Shown here: piece after piece, positions 9,099 to 18,482 of the stretch
How positions within the stretch are numbered: position 1 is the first letter of the stretch
Layout of the letters: each line of letters begins with the position of its first letter
Assembly: GCA_035624455.1 (NCBI GenBank)
Contig: DASPRM010000075.1
Span: 1-64,000 of the forward strand
DNA: 64,000 nucleotides
Source of the DNA: Terriglobales bacterium
GTDB taxonomy: Bacteria > Acidobacteriota > Terriglobia > Terriglobales > Acidobacteriaceae
Direction of reading: 5' to 3'
Position numbers and translations under genes: made by a program
Notes under the pieces: model-generated
What the model was told of the DNA's origin: nothing
The model's input: only the letters and a program-made list of their open reading frames with translations
The model's database searches: none

Positions 9099-9491
9099 AT
9101 GGCCAAGATTGCGGCAAAGGCATCAACACCTACGCAAAACGGAGCACGAATCCTTTACGGTGAATCAGACAGCCTCATTCTGGCCTCCCAGGCTGCGATG
9201 TTTCAGCGCGCAGGCTACCAGGTCCAGCAGGCGGAAGGCCGCAAGGCGATTGAGCAGACATTGAAATCCGGGCACTTCGATCTTGTGGTTTTGGGCCACA
9301 CCCTCACCAGGGACGACCGTCATCACCTCCCCTATATGGCCAAGAAAGCGGATCCCGATCTCCAGGTCCTGGTGCTGCATGCCAGCGGCAAGCATCATGC
9401 AGTGGACCTCGCAATCGACTCGCGCGACGGTGAAGAAGCCGTGCTACAGGCGATCTTATCGCTGCTCGAGCGAGTTGCTGTAACTGCATGA
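9099..9491 (+). CDS. degenerate response-regulator receiver protein
   Basis: The 130-residue product has the layout of a receiver domain: ARILYGESDSLILASQAAMFQRAG, then HFDLVVLGHTLTRDD, then PDLQVLVLHASG. The acidic pair after strand 1 is reduced to ES-D, and the phospho-acceptor Asp expected at the end of strand 3 (VVLD) is Gly (VVLG). It is therefore probably a non-phosphorylated pseudo-receiver. There is no output domain. It sits alone between two minus-strand genes, with paired inverted repeats upstream. Confidence 0.7.
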   Translation: MAKIAAKASTPTQNGARILYGESDSLILASQAAMFQRAGYQVQQAEGRKAIEQTLKSGHFDLVVLGHTLTRDDRHHLPYMAKKADPDLQVLVLHASGKHHAVDLAIDSRDGEEAVLQAILSLLERVAVTA

Positions 9492-9579
9492 TCGAGATTC
9501 GGTCTGGAAAACGCGCTCGGGAGTTGTCGGATCTTCTCTTGGCCAAACCAGTCCGCTAAAGAAAGAACACTCACTCTTA

Positions 9580-10851
9580 TCACGGCAACGGTTGCAGCAC
9601 CGCATTGCTCAGAAAGGGATCGTCGAACTCCGTTCGCTCGCCCGCCTTCTTCCCTGCCACGGGTTGGAGCCGCCCAGATAAAGGCTTCTTCCAACGGACG
9701 GCCAGTGAAGCAACATCGCCCAGAATCCCTGCCAGTTGCTCCTCGGAAACGTCGCCGGGCAAGGGAACCGTATCCAAACCCGTGCCGCACACCGCTGAAT
9801 ATGCCAGCAGGGCATCGATCGTGTACGCGCCCTGACTCCACCGCTCTGCCAGACGTTCGTCTTCCAGCACCGGCACCATCAGTCCGATATATCCGACCTG
9901 CTTCACTGCAACCGCCCGCACGGCTGAGGTGATCATTGCTGCCGCCGTAAGCGTTCCGCTCGATCCAAAGCGTGCACCGGTAAACTTCTCGATCGCCGCG
10001 CCAATCGAGACTTTGCCCAGCGGCGCCGGGGTAGGATCGAGGCCTGTATAGGTCCAACCGGAGGTCTTCTCGATCTGCCGCGCGACACGCTCGCAATCCT
10101 GCGCATGGCGAGTGAGTTCCTCGGTAAGCCGCTGGCGAGCTGTCGCGTAGTCGCCAGGACTTGCGGCTAGCACGGCGTCCACCACATTTGCTGATTCCAA
10201 TCCCACCGAGAACTGGTGCCCCGCGCCAAGATGATAGGAGCCGGGATAGAACGGGCCATAGGGCTCCAGCATCGCTGTCACGGTGAAATTGAAGTTTCCC
10301 TGGCTACGCGGGCTATGTTCTTCCACGTACTTAATTACTCGCGCGGCGGCGTGCACAGCCTTCCAATGCACGCCGTCGGGGCCCGCTGCAATGATGCTCG
10401 CTTCCAGACTCTTGTTCTCGGAAAGAACCCTTGCCAGCAGTTCCGCCGCATGCGGATCGTCGTTGTCCGCCACCATGGCTGGGCCGATATTGGGGTCAAA
10501 CGATTCGCGACGCGAAAATTCGTCATAGTTGCGGAAAAACTCCAGCGCCGCGGCATCGGACATCCCTTTCGTGTACTGCGGGAAGGGCTGGGTAGTGATG
10601 CGGACCGACTCGACCTCGTATCCGGCTCGCTCATATTCCTGCTTGGCCCCGCGCAACATTTTCAGCGTGTCCGCCAGTTGCTGCTGGTATTTTGAGATGT
10701 CCAGCTGAATGAATGCTGTAATCGCTCGCACTTTGGGTTTCGTAGTTAGCGCTGAGGATTTCGCGGTTTGTGCGAACGCGTTATCTGCCAACAGCAGAAT
10801 CAACACACAATAGACAGAGCACGACCATCGCGAGTGACGCGTGATCGCCAT
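9580..10851 (-). CDS. exported DUF711 (UPF0210) family protein
   Basis: The 423-residue product matches the DUF711/UPF0210 pattern in its second half: CGTGLDTVPLPGDVSEEQ, then DVASLAVRWKKPLSGRL, PVAGKKAGERTEFDDPF and a terminal SNAVLQPLP. The biochemical role of the family is not established to my knowledge. Unusually, the N-terminus is a signal peptide (YCVLILLLADNAFAQ), so this copy is probably periplasmic. I chose the ATG at 10851 because GGAGG lies 6 nt upstream; a TTG at 10866 is the alternative. Confidence 0.75.
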   Translation of the reverse strand: MAITRHSRWSCSVYCVLILLLADNAFAQTAKSSALTTKPKVRAITAFIQLDISKYQQQLADTLKMLRGAKQEYERAGYEVESVRITTQPFPQYTKGMSDAAALEFFRNYDEFSRRESFDPNIGPAMVADNDDPHAAELLARVLSENKSLEASIIAAGPDGVHWKAVHAAARVIKYVEEHSPRSQGNFNFTVTAMLEPYGPFYPGSYHLGAGHQFSVGLESANVVDAVLAASPGDYATARQRLTEELTRHAQDCERVARQIEKTSGWTYTGLDPTPAPLGKVSIGAAIEKFTGARFGSSGTLTAAAMITSAVRAVAVKQVGYIGLMVPVLEDERLAERWSQGAYTIDALLAYSAVCGTGLDTVPLPGDVSEEQLAGILGDVASLAVRWKKPLSGRLQPVAGKKAGERTEFDDPFLSNAVLQPLP

Positions 10852-11002
10852 TCTTGGCCTCCGCAAAATGAAATATTTGGACTAGGCGCAGGATTCACCG
10901 TTCCACAAACTCGTGCTTGCTGATTCCTCGATTACAGATCACCCGATCGCGATTGAGTTACAGGTCCTCTCGCTTCGCACCCCTCGTTTTTCCTTGGTGA
11001 TC

Positions 11003-11725
11003 TCATTTCCCGCCGGCCTTACCTCCAGGCGCACCCTTCATTTCCACCAGAATGCCCTCGTACGGCTTGTCACTCGTATTCTTGACCTCGTGCTGCGTGG
11101 CCGTCCTCCATTCCACTTGTCCCGCTTTTCCGCTGGTGGCTGTCGTCTTGCCGTCAGCCGTCGTAACCTGTGCCTTGGTGTCGGTCAGGAACACCTGCAC
11201 ATTATCGGGATGGCCGTGCATCGGCGATTTTTCTCCCGCGTCGAAGTGGTAGCGGATCACCCGCACCTGCTCATTCTCAAACTCAACTTTGTCGTGTTTT
11301 GGATCCGCTGCAACCACATCTTTCGCGCCCGCCGGCAGCGACGACGATGGCTTCTTCGGCTCGACTAAAATTCCTTCTATGCTCTTGTCTCCGGTATTTT
11401 CCACAATGTGTGTTGTGGGGTTTCGCCACGCCGCCGCCCCCGCTTTCCCATGAATTTCCGCGACCTTGCCATCCGGGGTCGTGACCTTACCATTCACATC
11501 CGTCAGATAGATATTCACCATGGCGGGATGACTGTGGTTGGCGGTCTTGTCTCTCGGCGGGATCACGTATCGCACCACGCGAACCTGATCGTTTTCAAAC
11601 TCCACTTTGTGGTGGGAGGCGTCCGCCTTTACGGCATCAAGATCCTGCGCGACAGCCGGCGACGAACCCAGGCAACCCAATACCAGCACAGCTAGCAATC
11701 CGGTAATGCAAGCCAGCAAACGCAT
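11003..11725 (-). CDS. exported tandem cupin-like protein
   Basis: A signal peptide (LLAVLVLGCLGSSPAVAQ) is followed by two homologous cupin-type halves. Each begins HKVEFEN[DE]QVRV[VI]RY, continues NHSHP or MHGHP, and ends with an NT[GS]DK...EGILVE stretch. The His-rich HSHP/HGHP sites could bind a metal, but the usual full cupin metal set is not evident. A GC-type lipobox (LGC) is also possible. The ATG at 11725 is preferred, with AGGGGG just upstream, over the GTG two codons earlier. Function unknown. Confidence 0.7.
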   Translation of the reverse strand: MRLLACITGLLAVLVLGCLGSSPAVAQDLDAVKADASHHKVEFENDQVRVVRYVIPPRDKTANHSHPAMVNIYLTDVNGKVTTPDGKVAEIHGKAGAAAWRNPTTHIVENTGDKSIEGILVEPKKPSSSLPAGAKDVVAADPKHDKVEFENEQVRVIRYHFDAGEKSPMHGHPDNVQVFLTDTKAQVTTADGKTTATSGKAGQVEWRTATQHEVKNTSDKPYEGILVEMKGAPGGKAGGK

Positions 11726-11849
11726 AGACACCCCCTAGGGCGCGCAATTGTACTCTAGGTTGTGCAATTGGCAAGCATCCCGGGCGGGATTCGCTGACCC
11801 AAGGAGCAGACATAAAACTGCATTCGCGGCGCTTCTCAGATTACCGCTG

Positions 11850-13001
11850 CTATCCCAGAAACCTCATGCCTTCTGAGATGTTCATGCGGGAAGCGCGATA
11901 GGAAGGCAGGAATGCGCTGATCAACCCGACCAGAGCAGCCAGCAACAACGCGGCGAGCATGGTAAGCGGCGTAACTCTCATTCCGGTTCCGACACCAATC
12001 GCCATGGGCGACTTGGTCACGGCCTTCACGAGCACGCTGCCAATCATCACTCCGAGCACTCCACCCAGAAGCGAAAGGAACATGGCTTCGCCGACGAACA
12101 GCGAAAGGATCGTCTGGCGCGTGAAACCCAGGGTTCTCAGGATGGCGACTTCGCGCGTGCGCTCTCGGATCGACATCGCCATGGTATTGGCCGAGACCAG
12201 CAGAATGGCAAACACTACCGCTGCACCGATTCCCAGGATGAACGCCTTGACGTTCCCCAGCATGGCGATGAACTCCAGTTGGAAGTGTTTTTCCGTTTCT
12301 GTTTTCGTCGGCTGCGGCGAGTTGCGAAACATCTCATCGATTCCGCGTGATACGTCTGCTACTGCTTCCGGGGAATCTGCGAGGATGAAAAAGAACCCTG
12401 CGCTTCCTTTAAAGTAGGAGACGAGCTCCTCCAAATATTTGTAATGAAAATATAGTGTTTTATTGGGGTTGACCGCCGTGTAGATGGCCCGGATGGTCAG
12501 CTCCAGATTCGCCGGAAACAGCACGCCCTGAATCACAACCCGATCCCCCAACTTCCAGCCGTATCGCGCCGCAAGTTCGCGATCGACCATGCAGCCGGCG
12601 CGGTCACGCTGCCAGGCGGCAAGCTCATCAGCAGGCACGAACTTGTCGGTGGCTACCTGCATGTATTCGTCAGGATCCGTGGCGAACTGGGCAAAGAAGT
12701 TCTCCGGCTTATCGTCTTTGTAGCGTCCGCCAAACCAGGTCATCGGTACGACATGGGCAACTCCTGGCACTGCGCGAATCTTCTCGCGATAGAACGAAGG
12801 CAAGAAAAAGGTCAGCGAGACCTTGTGCCGCGTCATTAGGCGTGCCGCCGACTCTGGCGTGCCCTTATCGATATAGAAGCTGCGCCAGATCGTCATCAGA
12901 AACGTGAGCAGCAATAGTGAAAAACTGATGCTGAGCACAGTGAGAACGCTGCGCCGCCGGCTGCGAAACGCATTCTTGGTGACGAATCGCGTCAGGGTCA
13001 T
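11850..13001 (-). CDS. ABC transporter permease, MacB/FtsX type
   Basis: The 383-residue product has the MacB/FtsX layout. There is an N-terminal helix after MTLTRFVTKNAFRSRRRSV, then a large periplasmic domain (about 50-250). A three-helix C-terminal FtsX domain contains RERTREVAILRTLGFTRQTIL and ends SYRASRMNISEGMRFLG. Such permeases work with an ATP-binding partner and often a membrane-fusion protein, but neither is adjacent here. The ATPase is presumably encoded elsewhere, or the gene is an orphan. Confidence 0.85.
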   Translation of the reverse strand: MTLTRFVTKNAFRSRRRSVLTVLSISFSLLLLTFLMTIWRSFYIDKGTPESAARLMTRHKVSLTFFLPSFYREKIRAVPGVAHVVPMTWFGGRYKDDKPENFFAQFATDPDEYMQVATDKFVPADELAAWQRDRAGCMVDRELAARYGWKLGDRVVIQGVLFPANLELTIRAIYTAVNPNKTLYFHYKYLEELVSYFKGSAGFFFILADSPEAVADVSRGIDEMFRNSPQPTKTETEKHFQLEFIAMLGNVKAFILGIGAAVVFAILLVSANTMAMSIRERTREVAILRTLGFTRQTILSLFVGEAMFLSLLGGVLGVMIGSVLVKAVTKSPMAIGVGTGMRVTPLTMLAALLLAALVGLISAFLPSYRASRMNISEGMRFLG

Positions 13002-13144
13002 AATCGTGCGAGTCTCGACCTGAATCTATCAGCCAGAATATTGATAGGCTACTACTGGGAAGAACGGTTGAATGTGAATTAGGTCACGCCTGAAATGAAA
13101 TTGGGCTGAACAGCTCTTGGCAGGCCAACGCTGATTTTTCACCG

Positions 13145-15154
13145 CTATTGCGGAAGCCCTATCTTGCGGACTAGTCCCTGAAATCGCGGATCGGAACGCA
13201 GGGGGTCGAATTCCGGGTTATCGCGTATCCACAAAATAATAGAATGGGTTTCATAGGCTCGGCTCAACTGCTGGAGGGCTCGTTCCTTATCGCCGAGATC
13301 GGCATAGTCCAGGGCTAGGAAATACTCGGCATCCCGGCAGTGTTCGTGAAACTTGATACTCTCGCGCAGAAAGCCTTCACGCCCGCCTTGTGCGTACGCC
13401 CGCGGTAGCGGCTCGATAAGTAATTCCATGCGCTCACTCGGTTTCCAATAAGGGAGGGCGCCCTGCAGTACCTGGCTCGCCTCGCTGAATTTTCCCTCTC
13501 GCCGCAAAGCCCAGTACAAAGAGTCATATGTGACGTACAAGGCCGGGTTTAAACTCAAAGCCTTTCGGTATTCCGAGATTGCTTTGTCGTACTGACGCGC
13601 TTGCTGGAAGGTCTGTCCCGCTTGGTGGTGCGCAATCGCCGACAAAGGATCGAGCTCCAGCGTCGTCGCCAGTTCCCGAACAGCCTCCTCATGACGTCCC
13701 ATGATCGAGAGATACTCGCCGTACCATTGATGACCGGTGGCATAGTTCGGGTTCAGCTCCAGTGTCTTCTTGAACTCGCGCTCCGCTGCCGCGAAGTCCC
13801 AGTCCTGGTAGAGGAGGATTTCTGCGGCCGCCAGATGCGCCTCTGCCAGCGAATCATCAAGCCTGATCGCCTTTTCGGCGGCCTGCCTCGCTCTTGGATT
13901 CGCCTCCGAATATGGCGTCGTTGTGATCATCGGCAGCACAATGTAGGTGTGCGCCAGGCCCGCATAGCTGCCCGCATCGTTGGGATCTTCCTGAATCGCG
14001 CGGTTGAAATATTCCACTGCCTTGGCGAGGCTCTCTTTCGTGCGCAAAGCCCAGTAATGACGTCCCAGCAGGTAGTCTTGAAAGGCCTGCGGATTCGTGG
14101 GCCGATTGCGAGCGAAGTGCTGCTGTTGCTGCGGCGTCAACCGAAGCTGGATCTGCCGAGCGATATCCTGCGCTAGATCGGCCTTTAGCTCGAAGACATC
14201 GTTTAGGCGCCGATCGTACTCTTCCACCCACAAGTGGCCATCGGTTGATCCCTGGATTAATTGAACGCGAACCCGCACCCTGTCTCCGGAGCGTTCCACC
14301 GATCCTTCCACAACAGCATCTACATTTAGTTCGCGCGCGATCTCCGGGACTTTTTTGTGCGTTCCTTTGTATTGCATGGCGGAAGTCCGCGAGATCACTT
14401 TTGGTCCAGCCAGCTTTGCCAGATCGGTGATGATTTCGTCCGTCATGCCGTCGGCAAAGTATTCCTGCGCGGCATCCCCCGACAGGTTCTCCAGCGGTAG
14501 CACGGCGATGGACCCGATCGGTCCCGGTAGTGTTGGTCGGGCCTCCTGAAAACGCAATTTCAGCCCGACAAATGCGGCGATCACCATTCCGCTCGCTAAG
14601 AGGATGAGCGCACCGCCAGCATGCCAACGCCTGTTGGCCCCCTTTGCCGCTTTCCTGGATATGTCGGGCGCAATGACCACTCCTGTGCCTACATCGCTGC
14701 CTGCTGCCTCCTCAGATTGGGTTATGGGCCCAACCCGCACCCTTTCCTGAATTTCACTCTGGATGAATTCAGATTGGGGAGTGCTTGGACCGGGCCCGGC
14801 CAGCTCTGCGGAAGGCAGGCTCACCGGTGCAATGAATCGGTAGCCGCGCCGCCCTACCGTTTCAATGAATCTGGGATTTGTTGCGGAATCTCCCAGCGCC
14901 TCCCGCAACTTGCGAACTGCCGTGCTGATGCCGCGTTCGAAGTCAACGAAGGTATCGGCCGGCCACAGCTCCTGGCGCAGTTCCTCCCGCGTAAACACCC
15001 GTCCGGGCTCTCGCAACAATAAGGTGAGAACGCGGAAAGGAAGGTTCTGCAGCCGGATCGTGTCCTGGCCCTTCTTCAGTTCAGCAGAATGCAGGTTTGC
15101 TGAATACAGGCCAAAGCGAATCGTCTCCTGACCCCGCAACATCTCCGGAGCCAC
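13145..15154 (-). CDS. winged-helix DNA-binding / TolB-like / TPR membrane regulator
   Basis: The 669-residue protein starts with an OmpR/CadC-type winged helix (about 10-110: REPGRVFTREELRQELWP, GYRFIAPV). A transmembrane segment follows near 180-197 (ALILLASGMVIAAFVGL). Next comes a TolB-like FlgO-type domain (about 210-340: VLPLENLSGDAAQEYFADGM). At least six TPR units run from about 370 to 640. This architecture is very common in acidobacteria and resembles membrane-bound CadC regulators that sense a periplasmic signal. The start may be the GTG at 15154 or an ATG four codons later. Confidence 0.88.
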   Translation of the reverse strand: MAPEMLRGQETIRFGLYSANLHSAELKKGQDTIRLQNLPFRVLTLLLREPGRVFTREELRQELWPADTFVDFERGISTAVRKLREALGDSATNPRFIETVGRRGYRFIAPVSLPSAELAGPGPSTPQSEFIQSEIQERVRVGPITQSEEAAGSDVGTGVVIAPDISRKAAKGANRRWHAGGALILLASGMVIAAFVGLKLRFQEARPTLPGPIGSIAVLPLENLSGDAAQEYFADGMTDEIITDLAKLAGPKVISRTSAMQYKGTHKKVPEIARELNVDAVVEGSVERSGDRVRVRVQLIQGSTDGHLWVEEYDRRLNDVFELKADLAQDIARQIQLRLTPQQQQHFARNRPTNPQAFQDYLLGRHYWALRTKESLAKAVEYFNRAIQEDPNDAGSYAGLAHTYIVLPMITTTPYSEANPRARQAAEKAIRLDDSLAEAHLAAAEILLYQDWDFAAAEREFKKTLELNPNYATGHQWYGEYLSIMGRHEEAVRELATTLELDPLSAIAHHQAGQTFQQARQYDKAISEYRKALSLNPALYVTYDSLYWALRREGKFSEASQVLQGALPYWKPSERMELLIEPLPRAYAQGGREGFLRESIKFHEHCRDAEYFLALDYADLGDKERALQQLSRAYETHSIILWIRDNPEFDPLRSDPRFQGLVRKIGLPQ

Positions 15155-15425
15155 CCCTCAATCTGGCCAGAGTCGATAGCAATTTTGATCGGGAGTCTAT
15201 CAAAGCCCGAGATGGCAACCAATGGGCAGTTGATCCTTCCAGGCAAATCTTCCAAATTCAGGTACTTACCAGTTGATTGAAAGTTAGTCTGTCGTCCATT
15301 GACCAATTCCGTCTTTTCTCCGAAAGTCCCCTCCACTCCCCGGATTTCCACAGCCCAGTTGAACTCAGACGGGCACCGGAATTGCCGGGCCTGCCCCGCG
15401 AAGCTCAACCATCGAGGAGAAGACC

Positions 15426-16982
15426 ATGTCAGGAACAACGATCCGGTTGCGTCACTTTCGTTTCGCTGTGCTTTTGTTCGCGGCGTCGGTGTGCCTTGCT
15501 CAAAAAGATCCCGGCGTTCGCCCGGGACCGGCGGGAGCCGGCAAAGCGCTCGATGGACTCACGCTCATCGAGCAGTCAATGTTCGATGAAGGCGTGCAGA
15601 GAGCAGTACAACTGGAAGCCGTCTGTGACGATTGCAACGATATACAGCTCGGCTCTTTTACCTATCCGGCGAAAGCAAATCTCGTAACCCAAACCAATTC
15701 TGCCGGCCTCGGCGTGCGCTTTAACGGTGATCAATGCACCGTCTGCCACAACCAGCCGGCGCTCGGCGGCTCCGGCGGGTTCATGGTGCCGAATCCACAG
15801 GACCCTCCCAACCTTCAGCGCCCGCCAGAAAATCCCATGTTCGACTTGATCTCGCACCGCAAGGGTGCGACCAACTACGTCCCTTCATTCATCGAGCAGT
15901 ACGGGCCGATCCGTGAGGTTCGCTTTGCCAAGAAGCCGAACGGCACTCCAGACGGCGGCGTTCATCAGCTCTTCACTGTCGTTGGCCGTTCCGACATCTT
16001 TCCCAGCGGGCAGACCAACACCTGTACCGCAGGAGTTTTGCCGTCGATCGATTTTGAAGACCAATTCCGCAGAGGTAACCTGCGCTTTCGCATTCCGTTG
16101 CAGCTGTTCGGTCTCGGCATTCTTGATGGTATTCAGGATCGGGAAATTCTGGGCCGTCATCAGGCAACCGCCTCCCTTCGCCGCGAACTCGGGATCTTCG
16201 GCACTCCCAACCGCAGCGCCAACGACGGCACAATCACGCGCTTCGGCTGGAAGGCGCAAAACAAATCCATCACCATCTTTGCCGCGGAAGCCTACAACGT
16301 GGAAATGGGCGTCACCAATGACCTCTTCCCGCAGGCAACCGACGAAAATCCCGACTGCACAGCGGACAAGAGTGAACCCAACGATATCTTCCGCACCGAC
16401 GACAATGACGACCGCAACCAGGCCTTTGCCAATCCACTGCATGAACTTCCCGACTGGCTGATGTTCGCCGTCTTCATGCGCTTTCTGGATGCACCCAAGC
16501 CAGCGCCGTTCTCAGCCAGCGCCCAGCGTGGCCAGCAGTTGTTCGGCACGGGACCGGAGAATCCCGGCATCGGCTGCTTTGCCTGTCACACTCCCACCAT
16601 GGTGACTCCACCAAGGAGCGAAACTCCAGCCCTGCAAAGTTTGACCGCACATCCCTACACAGACTTGCTGATCCATCACATGGGCAAAGGGCTCGCAGAC
16701 GACATCACCCAAGGGCTGGCTACCGGCGACATGTTCCGCACCACCCCGCTGTGGGGCGTCGGCCAGCGCATCTTCTTCCTGCACGACGGTCGCACCAACG
16801 ACCTGCTGAAGGCGATTGAGGCACACTCTTCACCGGCTAGCGAGTGTGACAACAACTCACAACACGATTCTTCCGACTCGGCCTGCTATAGTCCCTCCGA
16901 AGCAAACGGAGTGATCTCACGCTTCAACCGGCTGTCGCAAGCTGACAGACAGGCCATCTTGGATTTCTTGCGCGCGTTGTGA
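15426..16982 (+). CDS. di-haem c-type cytochrome, thiol oxidoreductase-like (DHOR)
   Basis: A signal peptide (FAVLLFAASVCLAQ) directs this 518-residue protein out of the cytoplasm. There are two CxxCH haem-attachment sites: CTVCH at about 104 and CFACH at about 384. The layout fits the di-haem oxidoreductase (DHOR) family, including GDQCTVCHNQPALGGSGGF and TPLWGVGQRIFFLHDGR. Members are periplasmic redox proteins related to MauG-type peroxidases; the substrate here is unknown. The gene is monocistronic, ending in a hairpin terminator. Confidence 0.87.
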   Translation: MSGTTIRLRHFRFAVLLFAASVCLAQKDPGVRPGPAGAGKALDGLTLIEQSMFDEGVQRAVQLEAVCDDCNDIQLGSFTYPAKANLVTQTNSAGLGVRFNGDQCTVCHNQPALGGSGGFMVPNPQDPPNLQRPPENPMFDLISHRKGATNYVPSFIEQYGPIREVRFAKKPNGTPDGGVHQLFTVVGRSDIFPSGQTNTCTAGVLPSIDFEDQFRRGNLRFRIPLQLFGLGILDGIQDREILGRHQATASLRRELGIFGTPNRSANDGTITRFGWKAQNKSITIFAAEAYNVEMGVTNDLFPQATDENPDCTADKSEPNDIFRTDDNDDRNQAFANPLHELPDWLMFAVFMRFLDAPKPAPFSASAQRGQQLFGTGPENPGIGCFACHTPTMVTPPRSETPALQSLTAHPYTDLLIHHMGKGLADDITQGLATGDMFRTTPLWGVGQRIFFLHDGRTNDLLKAIEAHSSPASECDNNSQHDSSDSACYSPSEANGVISRFNRLSQADRQAILDFLRAL

Positions 16983-17014
16983 AATTCGCTTGAAATTCTG
17001 TGTGCGCAAAGGAG

Positions 17015-17039
17015 AAGGGCTGCCCGCAGCAGCCCTTTT
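17015..17039 (+). terminator. rho-independent terminator after the di-haem cytochrome gene
   Basis: AAGGGCTGC (17015-17023) pairs perfectly with GCAGCCCTT (17029-17037) around a five-base loop, followed by TTTTC. It lies 33 bp after the stop codon. Confidence 0.8.
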
Positions 17040-17117
17040 CCGCTTGCTGTTTGTCTCGTGTGGCTCTTCGAACGCTTCGGTCCGTCTCTGCCCGCTGTGT
17101 TAAATTAACTTTCAGGC

Positions 17118-17193
17118 GGGCCAGTAGCTCAGTCGGTAGAGCATCGCCCTTTTAAGGCGAGGGTCGTAGGTTCGAATCCTACCTGGCTCACCA
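17118..17193 (+). tRNA. tRNA-Lys (anticodon TTT)
   Basis: The 76-nt sequence folds as a complete cloverleaf. The acceptor stem is GGGCCAG/CTGGCTC (one G-U pair), the D-arm is GCTC/GAGC and the anticodon stem is TCGCC/GGCGA. The loop CTTTTAA gives anticodon TTT at 17151-17153. The T-arm GTAGG/CCTAC has the TTCGAAT loop, and the 3' CCA is encoded. It reads AAA/AAG lysine codons. Confidence 0.98.
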
Positions 17194-17282
17194 GATTTTG
17201 CCTGCAGTCTAGTTGCCCTGTTTTTCGATTTCAGCGAATGCACGGTTTGCTGCAGCCCGGTTGGCTCGTTGGTGCGACTAGA

Positions 17283-17735
17283 CTATCGAGCCACCTGAAG
17301 CCCTGGCATCCCTGGTCTTGAGGCGTTCGCCAACATCTCGCGCGTCTGTCTCACTTCCCACCCTAACAATTCTATGACCTTGATCGCCAATGCAGTACTG
17401 GAGCGCATCAGGTCTACGAGCTGTTCGCGCGAGACATAGGCGATGGTAGAGTCTTCGATAATTTCAGCCTTCAGGCTGTGAGGTTGGTTGCTGATAATCG
17501 CAGGCAATCCCAATACAGTGTTTGGTCCAGCGACCCTCGAACCAAGCACTTTGCCTTGAGCGGACACGAAGGAAAGCTGGGCCTGGCCGGTCGAGATCAG
17601 ATAAATTCCATCCGCCCGCTGCCCCTGGTAGAAAAGAACGGATCCCTTGGTTTTGGGGAGCGGAGTCGATCTTTTTTGCAATTCCTGCAGCAGCCCGGAA
17701 TTAGCTTCAAGTGGCGATAACGATTCGTTCAACAT
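17283..17735 (-). CDS. cyclic nucleotide-binding domain protein, no DNA-binding domain
   Basis: The 150-residue protein is a single CRP/FNR-type sensor beta-roll: KGSVLFYQGQRADGIYLISTGQAQL, GPNTVLGLPAIISNQPHSLKAEI, then a dimerisation-type helix (ALAIKVIELLGWEVRQTREML). The helix-turn-helix of CRP regulators is missing because the protein ends shortly after the long helix. It may act by protein contact or as a ligand sink. An AT-rich upstream region (17736-17870) probably carries its promoter. Confidence 0.8.
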   Translation of the reverse strand: MLNESLSPLEANSGLLQELQKRSTPLPKTKGSVLFYQGQRADGIYLISTGQAQLSFVSAQGKVLGSRVAGPNTVLGLPAIISNQPHSLKAEIIEDSTIAYVSREQLVDLMRSSTALAIKVIELLGWEVRQTREMLANASRPGMPGLQVAR

Positions 17736-17983
17736 CTTAGTTCTCTGACAAAAGAAATGTGTTCATCGGCAATAGACTTGACTCTCTTTCCCCTTATAGC
17801 TCAAGAGCCAAGAGCAAAATGGAAAATATTTTTAGAGACAAAAGAAGTATTGTACGAAGCGTAAAAAGTAGCTGGGAGCGATGCAGATCGTTACCGCTTC
17901 GTGCATGCCTATCTGATCCGGGGAATCTGCAAGGAGCCTGAAATTAAGCCTTCTCCTGTGATTTTGGTGAAGGCAACCCACCT

Positions 17984-18373
17984 TCACTCCGCGCTGATCT
18001 GCATGGTTTCGTCGATCGACAACTGGTGTGGCGAGCCAGCCGGGGCTTCTCCCGAGTATGTGGCCACGATTCGGAAACTGTTGTCCGAAACCTCAGAACT
18101 GTATTGATACTGCCCCCGACGAGGCGACTGCATCGAAATGTCGCCGTTGGAAATCAAATCCTCGATCGGAACATACTTGCCATCGGAAGCAAGATGACGG
18201 CGCTCGGCGTTGGCGATGGCAATCAGGTCGTTTTTCACCCCTACTAGGTCAACGCTTGCTCGGGGTGACGATGCCGCTCCCTGCGGCGACAGGCTGGTGG
18301 CTTGGCGCATGTAGAGATACGCGCCGACCACCAGAGCGAAAAGCAATCCGACCATGCCGAAAAGACGAGCCAT
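17984..18373 (-). CDS. small exported or membrane-anchored protein, pilin-like fold possible
   Basis: The 129-residue product starts MARLFGMVGLLFALVVGAY, one N-terminal membrane segment, followed by a soluble domain. The stretch VDLVGVKNDLIAIANAERRHLASDGKYV resembles the region after the hydrophobic helix of type IV pilin-like proteins, but a prepilin cleavage motif is not evident. I chose the ATG at 18373 because GGAGG lies just upstream. Function unknown. Confidence 0.65.
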   Translation of the reverse strand: MARLFGMVGLLFALVVGAYLYMRQATSLSPQGAASSPRASVDLVGVKNDLIAIANAERRHLASDGKYVPIEDLISNGDISMQSPRRGQYQYSSEVSDNSFRIVATYSGEAPAGSPHQLSIDETMQISAE

Positions 18374-18482
18374 AGGACCTCCACCCGTCAGTTTCGGCTC
18401 GAACCTAACCTGGCACAAGTAACCAGCGTGCTGCACCTGTCTGTGTTGGGAGCGTGTCGTTCGAAGAATGAGGAGTTACGAC

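Noticed and set aside
9580-10096. Overlapping minus-strand frame starting at 10096
   Set aside because: It is a shadow of the DUF711 gene in another frame.
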